Origin: an uncultured Bacteroidales bacterium
GTDB lineage: Bacteria; Bacteroidota; Bacteroidia; Bacteroidales; Muribaculaceae
NCBI GenBank assembly: GCA_947176515.1
Contig: CAMWQZ010000090.1
Location: forward strand, 1 to 5,948
Length of the DNA: 5,948 bases
Direction of reading: 5' to 3'
Part shown: positions 1-5,948 of the stretch, piece after piece
Position numbering within the stretch: the first letter of the stretch is position 1
How the letters are laid out: each line of letters opens with the position of its first letter
Notes under the pieces: model-generated
The model's input: only the letters and a program-made list of their open reading frames with translations
Databases searched by the model: none
What the model was told of the DNA's origin: nothing
Program-made: the position numbers and the translations under genes

Positions 1-1
1 A

Positions 2-124
2 TGTTATATCGATAAGGTCATGCCGGATAAGTTGGCTATCGACCTTGAATATGTAGACCGGGCAACTCTTTGGAACGACATAAAACTGATTTTTTCAACG
101 TTCAAAGAAATCATAGTTAAATGA
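2..124 (+). CDS. C-terminal end of a probable polyprenyl-phosphate sugar transferase (5' truncated)
   Basis: An open frame enters from the left edge and runs 40 codons to a TGA at 122-124. The visible peptide includes DKVMPDKLAIDLEYVDR followed by TLWNDIKLIFSTFKEI. This matches the C-terminal pattern of the bacterial sugar transferase family (PglC/WcaJ type): a basic 'P-[DE]-K-L' stretch, a 'DLEYV' segment, then 'W-x-D-I-K-[LI]-I-[FL]-x-T'. Family members are membrane-associated enzymes that transfer a sugar phosphate from a nucleotide sugar to undecaprenyl phosphate, starting a glycan repeat unit. The catalytic part lies outside the window, so sugar specificity cannot be judged. The stop overlaps the next start as ATGA, implying an operon and probable translational coupling. 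The two nucleotide-sugar genes downstream support a polysaccharide role. The family call rests on a short C-terminal pattern and on context. Confidence 0.75.
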   Translation, partial: CYIDKVMPDKLAIDLEYVDRATLWNDIKLIFSTFKEIIVK

Positions 125-1173
125 AGATATTAGTAACAGGCGCAGCAGGATTTATAGGTAGTGCTGTTTGCCGGAGATTGCTTGATAAGGGCGACACAGT
201 TGTCGGACTTGACAATATAAATAGTTATTATGACCCTGAACTGAAGTATGGCCGTCTGAAGGGTCTCGGTATTTCAAAAGAGGAGGTAGCTTGGTATAAG
301 TTTGCACAGAGCACGACGGATGAACGGTTCTGCTTTATTCGCATGAACTTGGAAGATACTCAGGCTATGCAGATGCTTTTTGCCAATGGCAATTTCGATG
401 CTGTGGTAAATCTCGGAGCCCAGGCCGGAGTCCGCTATTCAATTACTAATCCCCAGGCATATATCGAAAGCAATGTGGATGGCTTCATTAATATCCTCGA
501 AGGCTGCCGGCATAACAACGTAAAACATCTTGTATATGCTTCATCTTCGAGTGTATATGGTTTGAATGGGAAAGTGCCATTTTCCGAACATGATGGAATC
601 GCTCATCCGGTAAGCCTGTATGCAGCTACCAAGAAGAGTAACGAGCTGATGGCTCATGCTTATTCAAAGCTGTATAATCTTCCGACAACAGGTCTCAGAT
701 TTTTCACAGTCTATGGCCCATGGGGACGCCCGGATATGTCGCCGTTCCTCTTTATTGATGCAATCCTTCATGACCGCTCGATAAAGGTATTCAACAACGG
801 CGATATGTACCGCGATTTCACCTACATAGATGATATTGTCGAAGGTATTGTAAGAATCCTTGATGTAGTCCCCGAAGGTAATAAAGAGTGGGATGAGACC
901 AATCCAGATCCGGCAACTTCACCTGCTCCTTACCGAGTTTATAATATCGGTAATCAACAACCAACGAAGCTGATGGACTACATTAAGTGCATAGAGAATG
1001 CTATCGGTCGCGAAGCAAAGAAAGAATTTCTTCCGATGCAACCTGGCGACGTGTATCAAACATATGCCGATTCATCAGCACTTGGCGAAGCTACAGGCTT
1101 TAAGCCATGTACACCCCTTCAAAATGGTATCGACCGCACAGTGGCATGGTTCAAAGAATATTATAATCTCTAA
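121..1173 (+). CDS. NAD-dependent epimerase, probable UDP-glucuronate 4-epimerase
   Basis: This 350-residue protein is an extended short-chain dehydrogenase/reductase of normal length for nucleotide-sugar epimerases. Visible features are the Rossmann motif GAAGFIG (residues 7-13), the acidic residue D31 after the second strand, the serine-rich active-site strand ASSSSVYG (140-147), the catalytic pair Y167-x3-K171, and [12 protein letters not shown] (229-240). The segment [16 protein letters not shown] (191-206) is typical of the CapI/GAE group, which interconverts UDP-glucuronate and UDP-galacturonate using bound NAD. The next gene supplies UDP-glucuronate, which fits that substrate. Activity on a related UDP-sugar cannot be excluded. 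The ATG at 121 puts the Rossmann strand at residue 2, as expected, and overlaps the upstream stop by 4 bases. The protein is cytoplasmic, and no truncation or missing catalytic residue is apparent. Confidence 0.9.
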   Translation: MKILVTGAAGFIGSAVCRRLLDKGDTVVGLDNINSYYDPELKYGRLKGLGISKEEVAWYKFAQSTTDERFCFIRMNLEDTQAMQMLFANGNFDAVVNLGAQAGVRYSITNPQAYIESNVDGFINILEGCRHNNVKHLVYASSSSVYGLNGKVPFSEHDGIAHPVSLYAATKKSNELMAHAYSKLYNLPTTGLRFFTVYGPWGRPDMSPFLFIDAILHDRSIKVFNNGDMYRDFTYIDDIVEGIVRILDVVPEGNKEWDETNPDPATSPAPYRVYNIGNQQPTKLMDYIKCIENAIGREAKKEFLPMQPGDVYQTYADSSALGEATGFKPCTPLQNGIDRTVAWFKEYYNL

Positions 1174-1175
1174 TT

Positions 1176-2495
1176 ATGAAAGAAAAATACAATATCGCTG
1201 TAGCCGGGACGGGATATGTCGGGCTCAGTATTGCCACTTTGTTGGCACAGCACAATCACGTCACTGCGGTTGATGTGATTCCTGAAAAGGTTGAGAAGAT
1301 AAATAATCGAATTTCTCCAATTCAGGATGATTACATCGAAAAATATCTTGCAGAGAAAGAACTTGACTTGACAGCAACTCTCGATGGTACATCGGCATAT
1401 AAAGATGCTGATTTCGTTGTTATCGCAGCTCCGACTAATTACGACCCTGTCAAGAATTTCTTTGATACGCATTGCATCGAGGATGTAATTGACCTTGTTT
1501 TGAGCGTCAATCCCCAAGCGGTTATGGTAATCAAATCGACTATCCCTGTAGGTTATTGCCGTAATCTCTACGTAAAGTATGCTGAAAAGGGTGTTAAGGA
1601 GTTCAACCTACTTTTCTTCCCAGAGTTCCTGCGTGAGAGTAAAGCATTATACGATAATCTCTATCCCTCACGTATAATTGCTGGAGTTCCCAAACTTATC
1701 GAACAGCCACGCTTTGCAGAAGAGAATGCAGCAATAGAAGCAGTAACGAATATTGAGAGACTCGATGAATCCGCTCATACATTTGCCGAACTTCTTAAAC
1801 AAGGAGCTATTAAAGAAGATATCCCGGTTCTCTACATGGGAATGAAGGAAGCTGAGGCCGTAAAACTGTTCGCAAATACGTACCTTGCACTTCGCGTCAG
1901 CTACTTCAACGAACTCGATACTTATGCCGAAGTCAAAGGTCTTGACTCGCAAGCCATCATAGAAGGTGTAGGACTTGATCCACGTATTGGCACACATTAT
2001 AACAATCCCTCGTTTGGATATGGCGGCTACTGTCTGCCTAAAGACACCAAACAACTTCTCGCAAACTACGCTGAAGTTCCACAGAATATGATGACTGCAA
2101 TTGTGGAATCTAACCGTACCCGTAAAGACTTCATCGCAGATCAAGTATTGAGTCTTGCTGGATGGTATGATTACAGTGACAATAATGGCTATGATGGTCA
2201 TGAAAATAAACCATGTACAATTGGTGTGTATCGCCTAACCATGAAATCTAATTCCGACAACTTCCGTCAGTCATCCATCCAGGGCGTAATGAAACGCATC
2301 AAGGCCAAAGGGGCTCAGGTCATCATCTACGAACCAACCCTCGAAGACGGAACAACTTTCTTCGGGAGCCTTGTTGTCAATGATCTCAATAAGTTTAAAG
2401 AACAATCACAAGCAATTGTAGCAAACCGCTATGATTCATGTCTAGACGACGTAGAAGACAAAGTCTATACACGCGATATATTCCGTAGAGACTGA
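1176..2495 (+). CDS. ugd: UDP-glucose 6-dehydrogenase
   Basis: This 439-residue cytoplasmic enzyme oxidises UDP-glucose to UDP-glucuronate with two NAD+. Visible features are GTGYVGLS (11-18) for NAD binding, D33 at the end of the second strand, KSTIPVG (120-126), FFPEFLRES (147-155), [17 protein letters not shown] (230-246), and the active-site region [10 protein letters not shown] (281-290) with catalytic C286 plus K289 and D290. R353 lies in the C-terminal UDP-binding domain, and the protein ends with VYTRDIF (430-436). From memory, the closest well-known match is E. coli Ugd (388 aa), almost identical around 265-297. This protein is longer mainly through extra residues near 172-200 and 327-347. 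It starts 2 bases after the epimerase stop, so the two genes are one transcription unit making UDP-glucuronate and then, probably, UDP-galacturonate. A strong hairpin follows. Confidence 0.96.
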   Translation: MKEKYNIAVAGTGYVGLSIATLLAQHNHVTAVDVIPEKVEKINNRISPIQDDYIEKYLAEKELDLTATLDGTSAYKDADFVVIAAPTNYDPVKNFFDTHCIEDVIDLVLSVNPQAVMVIKSTIPVGYCRNLYVKYAEKGVKEFNLLFFPEFLRESKALYDNLYPSRIIAGVPKLIEQPRFAEENAAIEAVTNIERLDESAHTFAELLKQGAIKEDIPVLYMGMKEAEAVKLFANTYLALRVSYFNELDTYAEVKGLDSQAIIEGVGLDPRIGTHYNNPSFGYGGYCLPKDTKQLLANYAEVPQNMMTAIVESNRTRKDFIADQVLSLAGWYDYSDNNGYDGHENKPCTIGVYRLTMKSNSDNFRQSSIQGVMKRIKAKGAQVIIYEPTLEDGTTFFGSLVVNDLNKFKEQSQAIVANRYDSCLDDVEDKVYTRDIFRRD

Positions 2496-2566
2496 TTGTT
2501 TAGTGACCCTTCAATTCATAGTCAGTTTGGGTTGAAATAGGGAAGCGGCGATATGATTTAAAATGG

Positions 2567-2608
2567 CTATCCCCCGAGTCGAAATGGGCTCGGGGGATAG
2601 ATGTTTTT
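2567..2608 (+). terminator. Rho-independent terminator after ugd, possibly bidirectional
   Basis: The arms CTATCCCCCGAG (2567-2578) and CTCGGGGGATAG (2589-2600) are a perfect 12-bp inverted repeat. A further T-G and a C-G pair can close on a 6-base loop (2581-2586). On the plus strand the stem is followed by ATGTTTTTA, a run of five T at 2604-2608, giving a standard terminator 72 bases after the ugd stop. On the minus strand the same stem lies 31 bases beyond the stop of the converging gene (2631) and is followed by CCATTTTAAA. It could therefore also end that transcript, though with a weaker T tract. Confidence 0.88.
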
Positions 2609-2630
2609 ATGAGATTACTATGTGGGGGGA

Positions 2631-4142
2631 TTATTTTATGAGGATTTTGGTGGTTTGGGTGGGGGTGGCTTTGATGTAGAGGCCGGCCTTGGGTGATTTG
2701 ACTTCTACGCCTTGGAGGTTGAAGTAGTGAGCGGAGTCGGTTGTTGCGCTATCTACGTCTTTGATACCGGTCGTGCTGCTTTCGGTGTAAGAGATTGGCG
2801 CAAGATAGAAGTACTCAGTACTGCCGATTTTTGAATATCTTACCACGCATGTTACGTCGTATGTTCCGGCAGGGTACTGCTTCACGCTATATGTGTCCTG
2901 AAATTCATATTGAGTGCCATCAGGAGTCGTTCCGTAGGCTTTGGTGTTGCCTGCGGCTGTATGTGTGGTGAATGTCACCTTGCTAAGAATTACCACTTTA
3001 TCGACGTCGGCCTTGGTGACAGCTTCGACAATGGGATACTCAACGTCTACGGTCTCGGTCACCTTACCGGGGATGCCTTGCCAGATTACGCTGCTATAGA
3101 TTGTAGCGTTGGTTGCAATCCAACCGGCCGGGATAACTTCGCCCACATTATACAGGGTCTTTGCAGCCTGGGTGCTTCCCTGGTTTCGGATATCCTCGAA
3201 ACACCCTGCGTTGCCCTCGGCGTCAATGACAAATGCGAAATTTCCGTTAGCAAATGTTACTGTGGCAGGGAACGCAACTTTCACGCGGTCATATACTTCA
3301 GGGGCAAATTCTGCCATCTCGGCAATGCTGGTTGCAGATGGAATCACTGTGAGCAGATAGCGAGTGTTGCCTGCGGCGTATTCGTCATTGCCGTCAGTGG
3401 CAGCAATGATTGTGGTCTTGCCTGCGCCGGCGAGTGTAACGTTGCCATCGGTGTCGATGGTAGCAACCTGTTCGTCAGAGCTTGACCATGAGACAGGCAG
3501 GTTGTTGGGGTTAGAGAGTGTCGGAGCGGCAAATTCTTCGCCGAGGAATGCTTCTGCCTCAGTCGCGCTGAATGAAAGGCCACATTCCTGTTTCCCTCCG
3601 AGGTCTTCAGTGTAAGTTAGTTCAATAGAATGGATGAAGCGATTGTAGAATTTGTTGTCCCATTGGAAGTTGAGAGTCTCTACACCTTCTGAGTCGCTCC
3701 ATGCCCAGTAATAAAGCGAGCCCTCGCTCTCAGAATCTATCTCTTTTTCGTTGAAAATGAGGCTTAGAGCGTTGAGCGCAGAACCTGACATGTAGACTTT
3801 GGCTGCTGTGATTTTTCCGTTGGGAACGGTGAGTGAGACTACAGGAGTGATACTCGTTGCTGCTTGAAAAGCGGAGTAAACCAGTATGCCGGCATTTGTG
3901 CCTCCGGCATTTACTAAAGCGAAGCCATTACCTGTCTCTGAAATTTTCTTTATAGAAAAATCCATACCTGCCTCTGAGAAAGAGAATTCGGGGACAAATT
4001 CTAACGAATTTACATCGATGGTGGTCTGGCGTGTCAACCCGTTTATATCGTTTTCACCATCAAACACCAATGTGTAATCGTTTGCGAATGAGGTAATAGC
4101 AGTAAAGGCTACAGCCGCGAGCGATAGTAAAGTTTTCTTCAT
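2631..4142 (-). CDS. Exported multidomain protein with Ig-like domain and Bacteroidales C-terminal tail
   Basis: A 503-residue protein of unknown function. A signal peptide is clear: MKK, a hydrophobic stretch to about residue 18, then a likely cleavage after SFA (20); no lipobox Cys follows. Residues 21-178 are beta-rich, ending in a Trp/aromatic region with 'FIHSIELTY' (169-177). Residues 188-267 look like a bacterial Ig-like group 2 domain, with WSSSDEQVATIDTDG (219-233) and a closing 'YLLTVIP' strand. Residues 271-452 form a second beta region resembling two OB-fold-like halves; that is inference from strand pattern only. The last 31 residues (473-503) contain YFNLQGVEV, PKAGLYI and a Lys terminus, close to the tail of the neighbouring exported protein and similar in layout to type IX secretion (type A) sorting tails. 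No catalytic motif is visible. A periplasmic or cell-surface location is likely. It may be co-transcribed with the upstream gene. Confidence 0.85.
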   Translation of the reverse strand: MKKTLLSLAAVAFTAITSFANDYTLVFDGENDINGLTRQTTIDVNSLEFVPEFSFSEAGMDFSIKKISETGNGFALVNAGGTNAGILVYSAFQAATSITPVVSLTVPNGKITAAKVYMSGSALNALSLIFNEKEIDSESEGSLYYWAWSDSEGVETLNFQWDNKFYNRFIHSIELTYTEDLGGKQECGLSFSATEAEAFLGEEFAAPTLSNPNNLPVSWSSSDEQVATIDTDGNVTLAGAGKTTIIAATDGNDEYAAGNTRYLLTVIPSATSIAEMAEFAPEVYDRVKVAFPATVTFANGNFAFVIDAEGNAGCFEDIRNQGSTQAAKTLYNVGEVIPAGWIATNATIYSSVIWQGIPGKVTETVDVEYPIVEAVTKADVDKVVILSKVTFTTHTAAGNTKAYGTTPDGTQYEFQDTYSVKQYPAGTYDVTCVVRYSKIGSTEYFYLAPISYTESSTTGIKDVDSATTDSAHYFNLQGVEVKSPKAGLYIKATPTQTTKILIK

Positions 4143-4190
4143 GAAATGAAATTTGTTGGTTTATAGAGAAGTTGCACTAAACTTAAATTT

Positions 4191-4227
4191 ATAAATCCCC
4201 CAAATCTGTCAGGATTCGGGGGATTTA
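4191..4227 (-). terminator. Hairpin between the two exported-protein genes; probable terminator or attenuator
   Basis: The arms 4192-4206 and 4213-4227 pair over 15 positions with one A-C mismatch (4202/4217), around a 6-base loop. The core is CCCCC/GGGGG flanked by A/T pairs. On the minus strand the stem begins 25 bases after the stop of the three-module gene and is followed by an A/T-rich stretch (ATAAATTTAAGTTTAG) with no uninterrupted T run. Position and stem strength fit a terminator of the upstream gene. The weak T tract leaves room for partial read-through into the downstream gene, which has no obvious promoter of its own in the 109-base gap. Confidence 0.65.
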
Positions 4228-4251
4228 AGCTTGTTATAGGTTGGGCGTTGC

Positions 4252-5748
4252 TTACTTGACGAGGACTTTAGTAGTCTTGCCGTTAGCAACCTTCATGTAG
4301 ATGCCAGCCTTCGGTGATTCAACTTCAACACCCTGGAGGTTGTAGTAGCGAGCGTTAGACTCTACAGTCTCGATTGATTCAATGCCGCTCACCCCATCTT
4401 TGGTTACATGAGTTTCAACGAAAATGCCATTTCCAGCGTCAACCATGTTGTCCTTATATAGATAGAATGCACCGGTTGGCTCTTCAGATGCGGTTGAGAA
4501 AGTGATGGTGTTTGACAAGCTCACTGCACCACCCATATAGGCTGCGACTTGTGAGAATTCATCCAAATCTACCCACATAGTCTCGTAGGGAGTATAAGAG
4601 CCCAGTCTCTTTAAAGGCTCTGCGTTTAGTTCTTCATATGAAATGCAGAGGAAACCATCCCAGCCTTCGGGAACACCTAATGTAATAGAGTAAGTGTCGT
4701 CGGGACATTTGCCAGACACCAAGACGGTGTATGCGCCCCAATCCTCACCTTGCTCAACATCCAAGTCGCAGCTGGTGGTCACCTCGAATGATTCGGGGAA
4801 AACAGGGTCAGGTTCTTTTTTGGTGACATTGGTGTTAAGCGAAATACCGTTGGTAAAATCAACCATGTCGCCTTTATAAAGGAATAGTGCTCCCATGTGC
4901 TCTTCCTCTTCCACAGAGAATGTCAATGAGTTGCCTTTATGTAAAGTCAAGCCATAGAATTGCATCAGCATACATACATCATCAATAGTCATCCAATTTG
5001 GTTCCATCGGATTATAAGGGTCTAATCTCTTAAGCGGCTCTACATCAGGATTGAAGTCGTTGGTTGAGCCACAGAGGAAACCATCCCAACCTTCGGGAAC
5101 CTCAACTGTGATGGTGTAAGTTTCGTCAGGACATTCGCCAGTCACTTTGATAGAGAATCCATATTCATCACCTTGCTCAACATCCAAGTCGCAGCTGGTG
5201 GTCACCTCGAATGATTCGGGGAACACAGGGTCAGGTTCGGGTTCGGGTTCAGCCTCTTTTTGGGTGACATTGACATTGAGCATGATTCCGTTTCCAGCCT
5301 CAACCATGTCTCCTTTATATAGATAGAAAAAACCCATATGCTCTTCCTCTTCCACAGAGAAAGTGATAGAGTTGGTTTTATGCAATGGTATGCCCATCAT
5401 CATTTCGTAAAAGGTGCAGAAGCCTTCCATGTCCTGCCAATCGGGTTCTCCCGGGGTGAAAGCGCCTAATCTCTTAAGTGGCTCGACTTCGGGATTTGCA
5501 TCATTATCTGAGCCACAGAGGAAACCATCCCAGCCTTCGGGAACCTCAAGTGTGATAGTATATGTGTCGTCGGGACATTCGCCAGTCACCAAAATGGTGT
5601 AGCCATAATCGTCACCCTGTTCGACATTCAAATCGCAGCTGGTGGTCACCTTGAATGATTCAGGGAAGACTGGTTCAGCGTCAGTCTGAGCCAACATTGG
5701 CGAGAAGCTCAATGCTACAGACGAAAACAAAAGTAAAAGTTTCTTCAT
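4252..5748 (-). CDS. Exported protein with three tandem Cys-containing modules and Bacteroidales C-terminal tail
   Basis: A 498-residue protein whose family I do not recognise. Residues 1-20 are a signal peptide (MKK, Leu-rich core, cleavage likely after MLA before QT). Three homologous modules follow at about 26-164, 174-310 and 315-450. Each starts PVFPESF and contains VTTSCDL, VEQG, G-x-CPD-x-TY, VPEGWDGFLC, a 'PLKRL' segment, an S-x-T/I-T-F-S strand, LYK-x-x-MV and a closing V-T-x-K. Modules 1 and 2 carry the acidic run SVEEEEHMG, which module 3 lacks. Three Cys per module are conserved (C38/C58/C78, C186/C206/C226, C327/C348/C368); a fourth is present in modules 1 and 2 only. An EP-rich linker (165-174) joins modules 1 and 2. 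The tail (468-498) has YYNLQGVEV, PKAGIYM and a Lys terminus. The alternating pattern suggests beta-sandwich modules on the surface or in the periplasm. No enzyme motif is seen. The start fits the signal peptide, and the leader is A/T-rich. Confidence 0.88.
   Translation of the reverse strand: MKKLLLLFSSVALSFSPMLAQTDAEPVFPESFKVTTSCDLNVEQGDDYGYTILVTGECPDDTYTITLEVPEGWDGFLCGSDNDANPEVEPLKRLGAFTPGEPDWQDMEGFCTFYEMMMGIPLHKTNSITFSVEEEEHMGFFYLYKGDMVEAGNGIMLNVNVTQKEAEPEPEPDPVFPESFEVTTSCDLDVEQGDEYGFSIKVTGECPDETYTITVEVPEGWDGFLCGSTNDFNPDVEPLKRLDPYNPMEPNWMTIDDVCMLMQFYGLTLHKGNSLTFSVEEEEHMGALFLYKGDMVDFTNGISLNTNVTKKEPDPVFPESFEVTTSCDLDVEQGEDWGAYTVLVSGKCPDDTYSITLGVPEGWDGFLCISYEELNAEPLKRLGSYTPYETMWVDLDEFSQVAAYMGGAVSLSNTITFSTASEEPTGAFYLYKDNMVDAGNGIFVETHVTKDGVSGIESIETVESNARYYNLQGVEVESPKAGIYMKVANGKTTKVLVK
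4399..4806 (-). repeat. Module 3 of the three-module exported protein (most divergent)
   Basis: Encodes residues 315-450, about 136 codons. It keeps PVFPESF, TTSCDLDVEQG, VPEGWDGFLC, EPLKRL and LYK-x-x-MV. It replaces the acidic EEEE run with STASEEPTG and has Ser (S399) where modules 1 and 2 have the fourth Cys. It is followed directly by a short linker (DGVSGIESIE) and the C-terminal tail. Confidence 0.88.
4745..4815. repeat. Direct repeat copy A (71 bp) at the start of module 3
   Basis: Positions 4745-4815 and 5168-5238 match at 70 of 71 bases, with 56 consecutive identical bases from 4745 and 5168 and a single mismatch at 4801 (A) against 5224 (C). The offset is 423 bases, exactly 141 codons. 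It covers the code for the end of the linker and the PVFPESF to VEQG segment. Confidence 0.93.
4819..5229 (-). repeat. Module 2 of the three-module exported protein
   Basis: Encodes residues 174-310, about 137 codons. Its start is nearly identical in DNA to the start of module 3, while its interior (acidic EEEE run, fourth Cys C259) resembles module 1 more. This mosaic pattern suggests stepwise duplication or gene conversion between modules. Confidence 0.9.
5168..5238. repeat. Direct repeat copy B (71 bp) at the start of module 2
   Basis: Partner of the copy at 4745-4815, spaced 423 bases away. The same region in module 1 (about 5610-5670) is recognisably related but has many third-position changes. 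The module 2/3 similarity here is therefore younger than the module 1/2 split, or has been homogenised. Confidence 0.93.
5234..5251. repeat. Short hexanucleotide repeat coding for the Glu-Pro linker
   Basis: Three tandem GGTTCG-type units (GGTTCG, GGTTCG, GGTTCA) encode Pro-Glu steps of the EP linker between modules 1 and 2 on the minus strand. The corresponding linker between modules 2 and 3 has only one such unit. Gain or loss of a unit stays in frame, so this linker can change length without disrupting the protein. Confidence 0.75.
5257..5673 (-). repeat. Module 1 of the three-module exported protein
   Basis: Encodes residues 26-164, about 139 codons. It shares the blocks PVFPESF, TTSCDL, VPEGWDGFLCGS, VEPLKRL and SVEEEEHMG with module 2. 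At DNA level it matches module 2 in shorter blocks, such as 22 identical bases at 5340-5361 and 4899-4920. It has four Cys, including C111 seven residues after W104. Confidence 0.9.
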
Positions 5749-5948
5749 TAGTTAAAATATTAGGGGTTTAATAAAAATTGAAAATTATCGGTGTATTGCT
5801 TTAGAATTAAAAATTTGGAATAGAGTCTTGACTTATGTTTCCAGGAAATTATTTGTTTGGCAAAATTATATAAAAAAATTCGAAACCGCTAAGTTTTATT
5901 AAGAAATTTTGAGAAAAGTGAGATTTTTGTCATTGGCAAATTTGAATG
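5749..5948. other. A/T-rich non-coding region upstream of the exported-protein genes
   Basis: About 200 bases with no supported open frame. It holds the probable promoter element at 5861-5868 and an A/T-rich leader just before the ATG, with no clear purine-rich ribosome binding site, as is common in Bacteroidetes. I see no riboswitch-like structure and no tRNA-like fold. Whether a divergent gene begins beyond the right edge cannot be told. Confidence 0.6.
5861..5868 (-). promoter_or_regulatory. Probable Bacteroidetes -7 promoter element for the three-module gene
   Basis: Read on the minus strand this is TAATTTTG, an exact match to the TAnnTTTG element of the primary sigma factor in Bacteroidetes. 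It lies 112 bases upstream of the ATG at 5748, in an A/T-rich region. The partner TTTG element expected about 19 bases further upstream is not clear; the sequence there reads TTAG. If used, it would give a leader of roughly 100 bases. The call is based on one motif and location only. Confidence 0.45.

Noticed and set aside
1668..2201. A 177-codon open frame antisense to ugd
   Set aside because: It lies wholly inside the strongly conserved ugd gene on the other strand, and its Cys/Ile-rich translation resembles no protein. It is a by-product of ugd codon use.
2910..3485. A 191-codon plus-strand open frame opposite the 503-residue exported protein
   Set aside because: The minus-strand frame has a signal peptide, an Ig-like domain and a known tail. 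The plus-strand translation has no recognisable features and no leader signal.
4184..4191. A TAAATTTA stretch on the minus strand as a possible own promoter for the 503-residue gene
   Set aside because: It lacks the final G of TAnnTTTG, and the only nearby upstream TTTG is about 9 bases away instead of about 19. It also overlaps the end of the terminator hairpin.
2571..4222. Shared CCCCC/GGGGG hairpin cores at 2567-2600 and 4192-4227 as a possible mobile repeat family
   Set aside because: Outside the five-base G/C core and a little A/T flank, the two hairpins differ in sequence. Independent terminators explain them better.
5857..5940. A repeated TTGGCAAA word (5857-5864 and 5933-5940) as a possible operator pair
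   Set aside because: Only 8 bases match, the region is A/T-rich, and the copies are 76 bases apart with no symmetry, so chance is a sufficient explanation.
5749..5948. A riboswitch or small RNA in the leader of the three-module gene
   Set aside because: The region is mostly A/T with no strong paired stems and no recognisable conserved riboswitch motif.

Overview
The window looks like chromosomal DNA of a gut-type Bacteroidales bacterium. The Muribaculaceae/Prevotellaceae range is my best guess, not proven. Three things point there: secreted proteins ending in the Bacteroidales tail 'Y-[FY]-N-L-Q-G-V-E-V ... P-K-A-G-[LI]-Y', A/T-rich leaders in place of clear Shine-Dalgarno sites, and a TAnnTTTG-type promoter element.

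Left half (1-2495, plus strand): the 3' end of a surface-polysaccharide operon. It holds the last 40 codons of a probable PglC/WcaJ-type sugar transferase, then a UDP-glucuronate 4-epimerase-like enzyme (start overlaps the transferase stop as ATGA), then an Escherichia coli-type UDP-glucose 6-dehydrogenase (ugd) after a 2-base gap. Ugd makes UDP-glucuronate from UDP-glucose, the epimerase converts that to UDP-galacturonate, and the sugar transferase class loads the first sugar phosphate onto undecaprenyl phosphate. A strong GC-rich hairpin at 2567-2600 closes the operon and lies between convergent genes.

Right half (2631-5748, minus strand): two tandem genes for exported proteins, transcribed toward the polysaccharide operon. 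The promoter-proximal one (4252-5748) has a signal peptide, three copies of a roughly 137-residue Cys-containing module that I do not recognise, and a C-terminal tail. The second (2631-4142) has a signal peptide, an N-terminal beta-rich region, a bacterial Ig-like (BIG2-like) domain, an OB-fold-like region and a matching tail. A hairpin lies between them, and a probable promoter lies upstream of the first at about 5861-5868.

The polysaccharide genes are ordinary and confidently assigned. The least explained item is the three-module secreted protein, with its recent internal duplication and the near-identical tail it shares with its neighbour. I see no mobile element, CRISPR array, tRNA/rRNA gene or riboswitch, and no clear evidence of a new multi-gene system.
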